Shown in pieces: positions 42,517 to 51,258 of a DNA stretch of 56,336 nucleotides (the stretch's first letter is position 1; every line of letters starts with the position of its first letter). A model generated the notes under the pieces. That model worked only from the letters and a program-made list of their open reading frames with translations. It was not told the origin of the DNA and searched no databases. Location of the stretch: the NCBI RefSeq assembly GCF_900113305.1, contig NZ_FOOW01000017.1, forward strand, positions 1-56,336. The letters are read 5' to 3'. Position numbers and translations under genes: made by a program. Origin of the DNA: Prevotella sp. KH2C16 (GTDB lineage Bacteria > Bacteroidota > Bacteroidia > Bacteroidales > Bacteroidaceae).

Positions 42517-45205
42517 CGTCGGGGAATAGACTTAGTTGTCCCGTCATCTCGTCTATGATTCGCTGCCGGCTCTTCCCGGCATCGGGATCGAGGTTCTCCT
42601 CCGCGTCATCAGCAGGCTCCTCTTCCTCCGGAGCAGCCTCCGGCTCGGGGAAACGAAGCGGTTCGAGTTCTTCCACGGACGCCACTTCCCATTGGGCAAG
42701 GCGCTTGCCGTGAGCCTTCACGCCCTTCAGGGCGATGAACTCATCGACATCTATTTCCAAATCAGGCCGCCCGTTGTCGGCTCCGCCGAAGTGAACGAGG
42801 AGCCTCGGATACGCCTGATCCGTGAGCAGAATCGGCCTGCTGTCCGGATTCTCACCCAGATAGTTCTGGGTCTTGCGGGCATATTCCATGCAGAACCGCT
42901 TCACATACACACGGTTCTGGTTGTCGGCGTCGTGCAAGACGGCCGTCCAAACCTTGTGCTCATCCCACTTCTCAAGAATCTTGATGTCGCCCTCATAGTG
43001 GTTGTTCGGGTCGAAATTGGTGAAGTAGAACTCTCCGCCCTCAAGCACCACGAGGATAAGCTCTCCGTCGTTGAACTCTCCGAGATAGCGTCCGTGCTCC
43101 TCATAGTTGATGCGGCGCACATCAGGATCGAACCAGACCTTGCGCCCCCCGAGGGTGGAATGGCCGTGGCTCTTGAGCGAAATGCGATGCACGGGCTTCT
43201 TGGAGAGGATGTTCCCCTTGGAGGCACGCCCCTTGATCATCACCTCCGAGAAGTCTTTCTCGATGAAGATGTTCTGCTTCTTCTTCGCCGCGTCGACCTC
43301 CAGCGTAACCTTGATGACCTCGGCCTCGCCGTTGGGGTTGGCCGTGAAGTACATCACCTTCGACCCCTCCTTGCCCTGCGTGAGGTCGTACTCACGGTCG
43401 CGGATAAGCGTGGGCACATTGAATCGCTTGATAAAGCAGAAGCCCTTGCGGCCGTCACGGTACACGACATTGTATATCGTGCGCTTGTCGTTGCGCTTGA
43501 ACACCTGTGCCCAGATGACCCCCTTGCCCACGAAGAGCTTGTCGGCCACCTTCACCACCTTGTATTTTCCGTCGCGATAGAAGAGGATGATGTCGTCGAT
43601 ATCCGAACAGTTGCACACGAACTCGTCTTTCTTCAGCCCCGTTCCGATGAACCCTTCCTGCCGGTTGATATAGAGTTTCTCGTTGGCTTCGACCACTTTC
43701 GTAACCTCGATGGTATCGAAACTGCGAATCTCCGTCCTGCGCAAGTGGTCGCCGCCGTACTTCTGCTTGAGGTATTTAAACCAGTCGATGGTAACCTTCA
43801 CCATCTGCCCGAGGTCCTTGTCGATGTCGGCTATCTCCGCCTTTATCTTCGCGAGCAGCTCGTCAGCCTTCTCCTTGTTGAACTTCAGGATGCGCTGCAT
43901 CTTGATTTCGAGCAGCTTCAGGATGTCGTCGCGCGTTACCTCGCGGATGAAATCCCTCTTGAAAGGCTCCAGCTTTGAGTCGATGAACGCCACCACGGCA
44001 TCCTGATCGGGCGCCGTCTCGAACTTCCTCTCCTTATAGATGCGCTCCTCGATGAAGATGCGCTCTAATGAATTATAGAAGAGTTGCTCCTCTAATTCAC
44101 CCTTGCGGATGAGGAGTTCCTTGCGCAGCAGCCCCATCGTGCGGTCGGTGCTGTGGCGGAGCACATCCGAGACGGCAAGGAACTGCGGCTTGTTATCCTC
44201 TATCACGCAGCAGTTGGGCGAGATGTTTACCTCGCAGTCGGTAAAGGCATAGAGCGCGTCCATCGTCTTGTCGCTCGACACGCCGGGAGCCAGATGGAGC
44301 TGGATTTCCACCTCCGAGGCCGTCATGTCTTCCACCTTGCGAATCTTCAGCTTGCCTTTCTCCACGGCTTTCGTGATGCTTTCCTGCAGCGAGGCGGCCG
44401 TCTTGCCGAACGGAATCTCGCGGATGACGAGCGTCTTGGAGTCCAGCTTCTCTATCTTCGCCCGCACCTTGAGCACGCCGCCGCGCTGCCCGTCGTTGTA
44501 TTTCGACACATCGATGGCGCCTCCCGTGGGGAAATCGGGATAAAGCTGGAACTTCTCGCCACGGAGATAGCTGATGGCGGCATCGCATATCTCGTTCATG
44601 TTATGCGGCAGGATCTTGCTGCTCAGCCCCACGGCGATGCCTTCCGCACCCTGCGCAAGCAGCAGGGGGAACTTCACGGGGAGCGTAATGGGCTCCTTGT
44701 TCCGCCCGTCGTAGGAGAGCTGCCATTCGGTGGTCTTGGGGTTGAACACCGTCTCCAGCGCAAACTTCGACAGCCTCGCCTCGATGTATCGGGGAGCGGC
44801 CGCACGGTCGCCGGTCAGGATATTGCCCCAGTTGCCCTGCGTGTCTACGAGCAAGTCCTTCTGTCCCATCTGCACCAGGGCGTCTCCGATGGAAGCGTCT
44901 CCGTGCGGATGGAACTGCATGGTGTGGCCCACGATGTTGGCCACCTTGTTGTATCGGCCGTCGTCCATACGCTTCATGGAGTGCAGGATGCGGCGTTGCA
45001 CGGGCTTCAGGCCGTCCTCTATGTGAGGCACGGCCCGCTCCAGGATTACATAACTGGCATAGTCGAGGAACCAGTTCTTGTACATTCCGCTCAGATGATG
45101 CACCGCCGAGGCGTCAAAGCGGTCGGCGGGCCTGTAGTCGGAATGCTGGTCTATCTCCAGTTCCTCTTCCTGTGTATTGTCGTCAAAAGTCTTCTCGTCG
45201 TCCAT
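42503..45205 (-). CDS. parC: DNA topoisomerase IV subunit A
   Basis: A 900-residue type II topoisomerase A subunit, best fitting ParC of Bacteroidota. With ParE it unlinks replicated chromosomes. Visible landmarks are LKPVQRRILHSMKRMDDGRYNK, GHTMQFHPHGDASIGDAL, NWGNILTGDRAAAPRYIEARL with the active-site Tyr after AAPR, and a long coiled region ending LKQKYGGDHLRRTEI. The C-terminal part has a degenerate beta-propeller and ends in an acidic tail (EAAPEEEEPADDAEENLDPD). Start ATG 45205 follows a TATCTTTG box by 21 bp; the open frame upstream continues through the promoter and is not real. GyrA is excluded by the lack of a GyrA box. parE is not adjacent. Confidence 0.93.
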   Translation of the reverse strand: MDDEKTFDDNTQEEELEIDQHSDYRPADRFDASAVHHLSGMYKNWFLDYASYVILERAVPHIEDGLKPVQRRILHSMKRMDDGRYNKVANIVGHTMQFHPHGDASIGDALVQMGQKDLLVDTQGNWGNILTGDRAAAPRYIEARLSKFALETVFNPKTTEWQLSYDGRNKEPITLPVKFPLLLAQGAEGIAVGLSSKILPHNMNEICDAAISYLRGEKFQLYPDFPTGGAIDVSKYNDGQRGGVLKVRAKIEKLDSKTLVIREIPFGKTAASLQESITKAVEKGKLKIRKVEDMTASEVEIQLHLAPGVSSDKTMDALYAFTDCEVNISPNCCVIEDNKPQFLAVSDVLRHSTDRTMGLLRKELLIRKGELEEQLFYNSLERIFIEERIYKERKFETAPDQDAVVAFIDSKLEPFKRDFIREVTRDDILKLLEIKMQRILKFNKEKADELLAKIKAEIADIDKDLGQMVKVTIDWFKYLKQKYGGDHLRRTEIRSFDTIEVTKVVEANEKLYINRQEGFIGTGLKKDEFVCNCSDIDDIILFYRDGKYKVVKVADKLFVGKGVIWAQVFKRNDKRTIYNVVYRDGRKGFCFIKRFNVPTLIRDREYDLTQGKEGSKVMYFTANPNGEAEVIKVTLEVDAAKKKQNIFIEKDFSEVMIKGRASKGNILSKKPVHRISLKSHGHSTLGGRKVWFDPDVRRINYEEHGRYLGEFNDGELILVVLEGGEFYFTNFDPNNHYEGDIKILEKWDEHKVWTAVLHDADNQNRVYVKRFCMEYARKTQNYLGENPDSRPILLTDQAYPRLLVHFGGADNGRPDLEIDVDEFIALKGVKAHGKRLAQWEVASVEELEPLRFPEPEAAPEEEEPADDAEENLDPDAGKSRQRIIDEMTGQLSLFPDDEEQ

Positions 45206-45226
45206 ATATGAAGTAGGTTTGCAGGG

Positions 45227-45234
45227 CAAAGATA
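45227..45234 (-). promoter_or_regulatory. -7 box for the parC operon
   Basis: CAAAGATA on the plus strand gives TATCTTTG on the minus strand, 21 bp upstream of the parC start at 45205. Confidence 0.7.
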
Positions 45235-45369
45235 AGCATTTTTTCACAGAACGGCAAGAAAACGCGGCAAGAATCCATAAAAACAGGTGGTTCGCAAAGC
45301 TCCCTCGGCAAGGCCTTTCATGGTCCGCACCAAGACAGTTTGCCGTTTCGGGCAGGTGTATCAGCCATT

Positions 45370-45441
45370 GAAACAGCGTGTTTCTACTACTGAAACAGCG
45401 TGTTTCAGCCGTTGAAACATCATGTTTCAGCTGCAGAAACA
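45370..45441. repeat. 22-bp palindrome array, GAAACA type, three units and a half
   Basis: Units start at 45370, 45392 and 45414, with a half unit at 45436. Each has arms GAAACA-nnn-TGTTTC followed by seven variable bases: GAAACAGCGTGTTTC, GAAACAGCGTGTTTC, GAAACATCATGTTTC. It has the same 22-bp phase as the other arrays and the same arms as part of the array at 28.0 kb. It lies between the parC promoter and the SusD terminator; no gene is seen in 45206-45574. Confidence 0.85.
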
Positions 45442-45513
45442 CCCCCGGAAGGCCGTCATTACAATTGCTCAAAACCACAAACAAGGGCACGGAAGCTGCC
45501 CGGAACTGGGCGG

Positions 45514-45557
45514 GAAAACGAAAAGGGCCGGCCATACCCATTATCATGACCGGCCCT
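45514..45557 (-). terminator. Terminator after the second SusC/SusD pair
   Basis: AGGGCCGGCCAT (45524-45535) pairs with ATGACCGGCCCT (45546-45557) with one G-U pair and a 10-base loop. On the minus strand it is followed by a T-rich stretch, TTTTCGTTTT. It begins 17 bp past the SusD stop. Confidence 0.82.
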
Positions 45558-45574
45558 CAATGACATAACCGTAC

Positions 45575-47359
45575 TTACCAGCCTGGGTTCTGGACGAGGT
45601 TCGTGTTCAGCGTGAGCTCCTGCGTGGGCAGGGGAAGCAGCCAGCGGTGGTCTTTGTCAGACCATTTGCGTCCGGTCTCACTGAGCGACTTGGAGGACTT
45701 ATACTGATATAGATACTTCGCTCCCTGATACTCAATGGTAGGCCGTGCGTTCTCACCCGTAAATGTATTGGCGGGATACTGGCTGATGACCGTAGGCGTA
45801 ATCTTGATGCCGAACATGGTCTTGGGATTCTCCATCACCTTCATTCCGTTCCAGCGCTTCAGGTCGTCGAGCCTGAGCCCCTCTGCCACAAGCTCTATGC
45901 GGCGTTCACGACGAATCTCATAGATGAGGTTGGAGACCGTATAACCATAGTCTACAGGCCGCGCGTCGGCAACGGGAGAAGTGGTGAGATGAGCCATCTC
46001 TACGCGGTCGCGCAGCTTGTTGACGGTCTTGTCAAGCACGGCCTGCGTGCAGGTGCCAAGCTCCGCGTTAGCCTCCGCATTGATGAGGAGCACCTCCGCA
46101 TAACGGTAGACAAACCAGTCATAGGTGGAGTTGTTGGCTTCCTGCTGCGTGGTGTTCGCTGCATGATACTTCACACACTGGTATCCGGTAACGCCCTTGC
46201 TGGATCCCACCACATTGGCAAGTTCGTTCTGCACTCTTTCTCCATTGCGCACATAATAGGGACGATGCTTGTTGTCGATAATCTGGTACATTCGGGGGTC
46301 TCTGCCTGCAAGCTCCGCGTCCATGTCCTCATCGCCGTGATAGCCCGAGCCGGCATTATAGATTGGCGTTCCGTCCTTCATCAGGAACGACTCCGCGAAG
46401 TCTTTGCTCAGCCCCATGCCTTGCTCCTGCACCTGTCTGCCCAGCTGATGCTGCAAAACATCGGGCTCGTAGAAGCGCGCCAGGATGCACTCTTTGCTGG
46501 TGGAAAGGTCTTCCTGCGTGAAGAGATTGGAGTAATAGAGGGGGTATCCGGCGTAGGCAAGCTGGTCGCAGCCGTTGTCCTGCCCCTTCACGATATCGTA
46601 GTTACCTGAATTGATGACGGCATCGGTCTGCTCGACGGCCTTCTTCAGCAGCGACTCAGAGGTCTGGCTGCCCGTCCCTGCCTCGTGATGATACTTCTTG
46701 TAGGTTCCGAAATAGAGGCATATCCGGGCCAGCTGCGTCCGTGCGGCGTCCTTGTTCAGCCGCCCGCTTTCCGACGACGACTTCTCCGGCAGGTGCTCGA
46801 TGGCATATTCGAAGTCCTCAATCACATGCCCCAGTACTTCATCCTTGTTGTCCCGGGGCTTGTACAGGAGTTCCTTATCGCTGGTCTGAAGGTCCGCGTC
46901 GTACCATGGCACATCGCCATAAGTCTTGAGCATGTCGAAGTAGATAAGGCCTCTGAAGAACCTCACCTCCGCCACATACCGGTTGATCTCCTCCTCGGAG
47001 CCCTTCACGCGGTCATAGCGCTTCAGGAAATAGTTGCAGCTCCGCAGGTCGTTCCAGTACCATTTGTTATAAGCGGTAACGGCAGGTGTTGACTCCGGAG
47101 ATTCCTCCGGCACCGTAAGCTCGTCAAAGAGATAGGAGCTGTAGTTCGTCGTAACGAAGTTGTCGCTCTCGCCGTCAAGGGCGGGATTAGGACTGCTGAG
47201 CAATCCATACAGCCCGTTCGCATACAGCTTCAGGTCATTGGGCGTGTTCCAATACGACTCATCCGTGAAGGAGTCCATCGGCGAGAGATTGGTATAGTCC
47301 TCACAGGCACTGAGCGTCCCTGCCATAAGGACCAGATAAATATAATGTCTGAATTTCAT
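45575..47359 (-). CDS. SusD/RagB-type outer-membrane lipoprotein, second pair
   Basis: A 594-residue surface lipoprotein. The lipobox is YLVLMAGTLSACEDYTNLSP. SusD landmarks include ESYWNTPNDLKLYANGLYGLL, VRFFRGLIYFDMLKTYGDVP, FVYRYAEVLLINAEANAELG and EIRRERRIELVAEGLRLDDLKRW. It follows its SusC gene after 23 bp and ends in a clear terminator. It would bind the substrate of that SusC; the substrate is unknown because no enzymes are linked. Confidence 0.94.
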   Translation of the reverse strand: MKFRHYIYLVLMAGTLSACEDYTNLSPMDSFTDESYWNTPNDLKLYANGLYGLLSSPNPALDGESDNFVTTNYSSYLFDELTVPEESPESTPAVTAYNKWYWNDLRSCNYFLKRYDRVKGSEEEINRYVAEVRFFRGLIYFDMLKTYGDVPWYDADLQTSDKELLYKPRDNKDEVLGHVIEDFEYAIEHLPEKSSSESGRLNKDAARTQLARICLYFGTYKKYHHEAGTGSQTSESLLKKAVEQTDAVINSGNYDIVKGQDNGCDQLAYAGYPLYYSNLFTQEDLSTSKECILARFYEPDVLQHQLGRQVQEQGMGLSKDFAESFLMKDGTPIYNAGSGYHGDEDMDAELAGRDPRMYQIIDNKHRPYYVRNGERVQNELANVVGSSKGVTGYQCVKYHAANTTQQEANNSTYDWFVYRYAEVLLINAEANAELGTCTQAVLDKTVNKLRDRVEMAHLTTSPVADARPVDYGYTVSNLIYEIRRERRIELVAEGLRLDDLKRWNGMKVMENPKTMFGIKITPTVISQYPANTFTGENARPTIEYQGAKYLYQYKSSKSLSETGRKWSDKDHRWLLPLPTQELTLNTNLVQNPGW

Positions 47360-47382
47360 AGGAAATATCTTTTTAAGAGTTA

Positions 47383-50300
47383 TTAGAATGTCAGATTAAG
47401 ACCGATGGCGAACTTCTTGTTGATCGGATAGGTCATGGTTCCCAGTGTTTCGGGGTCGAATCCGTCCATCAGACTGGTGATAGTGAAGAGGTTCTCACCC
47501 TCTATATAGAATCTCAGGCGACTGATTCTCCACTTGCCGGTAAGGTTTCTGGGCAGCGTATAGCCGAGGGTGATATTCTTCAGGCGGCAGTAACTTGCGT
47601 CCTGCAGATACCGCGTGGAGTTCTGTCGGTTGCCTCCGTTGGCCCATCCCAGGCGCGGGAAGTAAGCCCCGGGGTTATCCTCCGTCCAGTAGTCAAGATT
47701 GTTTGTCAACGGTGTTTCCCACTCATCGGTGAAGCCCCAGAAGGCAGGACCTCCCAACATGTAGTCCCGCTTGCCGACCCCTTGCAGGAAGACATTGAGG
47801 TCGAAGCCCTTGTATTCCGCGCCCAGCGTAAGTCCGAAGGCGAGGCGAGGCGTGTTGTTGCCGATAATCTTGCGGTCTCCGGGATTCTTCAGCGTATTGT
47901 CCCCGATATTGATTTTGTCGTTGTGGTCAAGGTCCTCATACCTTACATCGCCTGCTGTCCAGTGCCCGCCGTAGAGATAAGACTGGTCGATGGCCTGGGC
48001 TTCGGCGTCTGTCTGGAAGAGTCCATTAGACACATAGCCCCATATCTCGCCTATCTCATGTCCGACATAATACTGCGAAATCAGGCCCGTGGGGTTGCTG
48101 TACTTCGTAATGGTAGACTTATAGTCGGAGAGCACTCCTTTCACATGATACGACAGGCCGCAGGCAAGGCGGTCGTTCCACTCCAGCGAAAGCTCCCATC
48201 CCACGGTCTTCAAGTTGGCCGCATTCTCCAAGGGAACGGCCGCTCCAAGCACAGCCGGCAAGACTTCACCCGAAGTAAGCATGTCCTTGGTGTCGCGGCG
48301 ATACCAGTCGAAAGAGGCGTTCAGCCGGCTTCTCAGGAACGAGGCGTCGAATCCGAAGTCTATCTGGTGCACGCTTTCCCAGGTGAAAGACGGGCTCACG
48401 AGGCCCGGCACCGTGATGGCCACGGGCAGCGAACCGCCGAGGAGGGCGTTATAGCGGGTATTGATGCCATAGGTGGCAAGATAGGGGAAGTTGCTCGTTA
48501 CGGCCTGATTGCCCAGTGAACCGTAAGAGACGCGAATCTTCATGTTGTCCCACCAACTTTTCAATGGGCTCCAGAAGCTTTCCTCAGAGATTCTCCATGC
48601 CGCGGAAGCGGAAGGGAAGAAGTCGTAGCGCTCGCCCTTCTTGAACTTGGAAGATCCGTCATAGCGGCCGTCCAGCTCGAAGAGATACCTATCTTTGAAG
48701 TTATAGTTGATACGGGCAAAGACGCCGCTTACCGACCATTGGCTTTCATTACCGTCCGTCAGGATATCACCTGTGGCCTGATTGATTGCGGGGTTTGCGG
48801 CATCAATAAGATTCTTTCGTCCCACATAGTGGTAGGCCGTGTGCTCCTTTTCCTGGTTGTAACCCACCATCACCTTGAAGTTATGTGCCTTCTGTGCCAA
48901 TGAGAACGAGTATTCCGCAAAGGCGTTGAACGACTGATAGTAATTGTCCTGGTTGGTCAGCGTAACGCTGCTGGGGTTGGTCCAGGGATAGAAGTTCTCC
49001 GTCCCGGGCACCGCCGTGTAGTCATAGAAGTTCCTTACATGCTGGGTGGAGTGTGCTCCGAAATGGTTCCAGGTATAATCCGCGTTGATGACGAGGCCGT
49101 CGACAGGCGTGATTTTCACCGCTCCCGTCATCCAGAGGTCGTTCTGCTTATAGTGCGCATTACCGCCCTGGGCCTGCAATGCCACAGGATTGGTGAAGCT
49201 TCCCTGTCCCGCATAGTGTCCGTCGGGGTGCTTCACCGGCATGAGAGGGCTCAAGTCGGCCTTCATCATGCCGCTATAGGCCGATATGCCGGAATAGGCC
49301 GTGGCGTTCATGGCCGTCGTTCCACCCGTGGGATGCAGTTCCGTGGTATAGGTATTGGTGATCTTCGCAGATACATTCAGCCACTTTGCCACATCCGTAG
49401 CAATGTTGATGTTGGCATTATACTTCTTGTAGGTGTCGTCGGCAGCTTTCAGGATACCCCCCTGATTGTTGGCGGCAAGCGAGGCGTAGTAGGTGGTGCG
49501 CTCGTTGCCTCCGCTCACGCTCGCATTATAGATTTGCGAGAACGAGGTCTTGTAGAGTTCGTTCCACCAGTCCGTATTGCCGCAGTAACCATACTTGAAC
49601 GAACTGTAATCCGGGTCGAAGAACACGGGGGAGTCATAGGTTCCGTCCATGTAGGCCTGCGTGTAGTCATACACCAGCTGGTTGAAGTAGTGCCCGCTGC
49701 CGCCGCTGTTCTGGTAGGCCTTGTCTATCATGGTCAGGTAATCGATGGAACTCACATTGTGGGCCTCTACTGCCGGCCGCTGCCAATACCCCGTAACATT
49801 GAGGCTGACGACAGGCTTGGAGTTGTTCTTTCCCTTCTTCGTGGTAATGAGAATCACTCCATAGGCCGCCCGCGCGCCGTAGATGGCCGCAGAGGCGGCA
49901 TCCTTCAGGACGGAAATGGACTCTATGTCGTCCGGATTCACGAGGTTGGCGTCCATCTGCACATTGTCCACCAATATCAGCGGGCTGCCTCCGTTCAGCG
50001 AGGTGGTACCGCGGATGTTGAAGGTAGAGCCCGCACCCGGAGCTCCTCCTGACGACATCGAGATGTTCAGGTTGGGCACCACGCCCTGGAGTCCCTGCCC
50101 GATGTCGCTGATGGGACGGTTCTCCAGCACATCGCCTCCCACTTGCGCCACCGCACCGGTGAGGTTGGCCTTACGCTGGGTGCCGTATCCCACGACCACC
50201 ACTTCTTGCAGCGACTCGCTGCTTTCCTCAAGAACCACGGTCATCTGAGCCGACGCAGCGACTTCCTTGGGCTGATAGCCGACATAGGAGAACAAAAGAA

Positions 50301-50589
50301 TTGTCCCCGGGGAGACGCTCAGGGCGAAGTGGCCGTCAATGTCCGTGACGGTGCCGCGGGAGCCTCCCTTCTCGGTAACGGTTACTCCGATGAGCGGCTC
50401 GCCCCTGTTGTCGGTAACGAGACCTTTCACTTCATTGTTCTGCTGAACAATGCTTACTGCGGCGTTTGCTGTTTCGGCACAGGCCGGCAGCGGCATCGTG
50501 AGAAGGGTCAAGACCCCTAATCCTACGAACACGCTGCTCCTTGTACAGAGACTCATAAACACCTTGCGAGATTGTACTTTGTTAGGCAT
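47383..50589 (-). CDS. SusC/RagA-type TonB-dependent outer-membrane transporter, full length
   Basis: A 1068-residue TonB-dependent transporter. After the signal peptide it has a carboxypeptidase-regulatory-like domain (NEVKGLVTDNRGEPLIGVTV, FSYVGYQPKEV), a TonB-box region (LQEVVVVGYGTQRKANLTGA), the plug (FNIRGTTSLNGGSPLILVDN, YGARAAYGVILITTKKG) and a barrel ending KFAIGLNLTF. It has the domain absent from the 14.4-kb SusC. A start at MSLCTRSSVF (12 codons in) would also give a signal peptide. It leads a two-gene operon with SusD. A weak -7 candidate, TATCTTTA, is at 50649-50656 on the minus strand. Confidence 0.94.
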   Translation of the reverse strand: MPNKVQSRKVFMSLCTRSSVFVGLGVLTLLTMPLPACAETANAAVSIVQQNNEVKGLVTDNRGEPLIGVTVTEKGGSRGTVTDIDGHFALSVSPGTILLFSYVGYQPKEVAASAQMTVVLEESSESLQEVVVVGYGTQRKANLTGAVAQVGGDVLENRPISDIGQGLQGVVPNLNISMSSGGAPGAGSTFNIRGTTSLNGGSPLILVDNVQMDANLVNPDDIESISVLKDAASAAIYGARAAYGVILITTKKGKNNSKPVVSLNVTGYWQRPAVEAHNVSSIDYLTMIDKAYQNSGGSGHYFNQLVYDYTQAYMDGTYDSPVFFDPDYSSFKYGYCGNTDWWNELYKTSFSQIYNASVSGGNERTTYYASLAANNQGGILKAADDTYKKYNANINIATDVAKWLNVSAKITNTYTTELHPTGGTTAMNATAYSGISAYSGMMKADLSPLMPVKHPDGHYAGQGSFTNPVALQAQGGNAHYKQNDLWMTGAVKITPVDGLVINADYTWNHFGAHSTQHVRNFYDYTAVPGTENFYPWTNPSSVTLTNQDNYYQSFNAFAEYSFSLAQKAHNFKVMVGYNQEKEHTAYHYVGRKNLIDAANPAINQATGDILTDGNESQWSVSGVFARINYNFKDRYLFELDGRYDGSSKFKKGERYDFFPSASAAWRISEESFWSPLKSWWDNMKIRVSYGSLGNQAVTSNFPYLATYGINTRYNALLGGSLPVAITVPGLVSPSFTWESVHQIDFGFDASFLRSRLNASFDWYRRDTKDMLTSGEVLPAVLGAAVPLENAANLKTVGWELSLEWNDRLACGLSYHVKGVLSDYKSTITKYSNPTGLISQYYVGHEIGEIWGYVSNGLFQTDAEAQAIDQSYLYGGHWTAGDVRYEDLDHNDKINIGDNTLKNPGDRKIIGNNTPRLAFGLTLGAEYKGFDLNVFLQGVGKRDYMLGGPAFWGFTDEWETPLTNNLDYWTEDNPGAYFPRLGWANGGNRQNSTRYLQDASYCRLKNITLGYTLPRNLTGKWRISRLRFYIEGENLFTITSLMDGFDPETLGTMTYPINKKFAIGLNLTF

Positions 50590-50896
50590 AGTTAAACGGT
50601 TTTTAGTTGATAAACTTTACAAAGTAAAGACTTTGATTTCTACGGCCTTAAAGATAGAAAGTTTTCCGTTTTCAACAAATTCAGCAACCTTTTTGTTAAC
50701 AAAAAAAACGATTTTTATGAATCGGAAACATATCCGAAAACCTGTCAGAATATCGTGTCGGATTCTTACGGATACGCAGAATAAAGCCATCCCTGGTTAC
50801 AATTTATCACACAGACAGTCCTGCCGCATAATCCCCATGCGACGGATTCAGGAACAAGAGGCAGCGATTAAAGGGGAAAGAAGCGGTTTCCGGCGC

Positions 50897-50962
50897 GACA
50901 AAATCGCCGAGATTGTCGGACAAAATCGCCGAGATCATCGCACAAAATCGCCGATTTTATGC
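50897..50962. repeat. 22-bp palindrome array, GACAAAATCG type, three units
   Basis: Units start at 50897, 50919 and 50941, exactly 22 bp apart. The first two match the first two units of the 12.6-kb array at all but about three of their 44 bases. The third is the palindrome type CACAAAATCG/CGATTTTATG. It is about 300 bp upstream of the second SusC start. Confidence 0.9.
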
Positions 50963-51056
50963 CGCTATATACATGCCCTTGCAGGGCTATATGCCACACA
51001 TAGCAAGCCGATGTGCCACGCCTGCTACGAACATATACCAAAAATAACGACAACGG

Positions 51057-51096
51057 AAAAGGGGAAAGGCCCGATGACGGAATGTCTTTCCCTTTT
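51057..51096 (-). terminator. Possible terminator of the metalloprotease operon
   Basis: AAAAGGGGAAAG (51057-51068) pairs with CTTTCCCTTTT (51086-51096) with one bulged base. On the minus strand the following bases are only moderately T-rich. It lies about 160 bp past the last gene. Confidence 0.4.
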
Positions 51097-51258
51097 ATAG
51101 CTATATACTAAATTGAATATTCCTTGCTTTATGAGGCCTTCGTCTACAAAGATATTCTTCAGTCGGCGTACGCCTTTCTCTACTTCCCACCTTGGTATAA
51201 GATGCCTACAGGACATCAAGCAGATTGACAACCTTGACACACTCGCAAACGAAAGGTA

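Larger units (their letters stand above)
50590..51258. other. Gene-free stretch with a palindrome array and a composition change
   Basis: About 670 bp without a gene I can support. It contains a weak SusC promoter candidate at 50649-50656, an AT-rich leader region, the palindrome array at 50897-50962 and a hairpin at 51057-51096. A 71-codon minus-strand frame at 51025-51240 (with RRLKNIFVDEGLIKQGIFNL) has no promoter and no family I recognise; it may be a decayed gene remnant. GC content falls visibly past this stretch. Confidence 0.6.

Noticed and set aside
42503..45205. parC as gyrA
   Set aside because: The N-terminus and active site fit either, but the C-terminal region lacks a clear GyrA box and matches the ParC-type ending of Bacteroidota with an acidic tail.
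45575..50589. Complete polysaccharide utilisation locus
   Set aside because: Neither SusC/SusD pair has an adjacent glycoside hydrolase, polysaccharide lyase, sulfatase, or hybrid two-component or sigma/anti-sigma regulator.
51025..51240. 71-codon minus-strand frame as a gene
   Set aside because: No promoter, no recognisable family, and it overlaps a hairpin; it is better treated as non-coding or decayed sequence.
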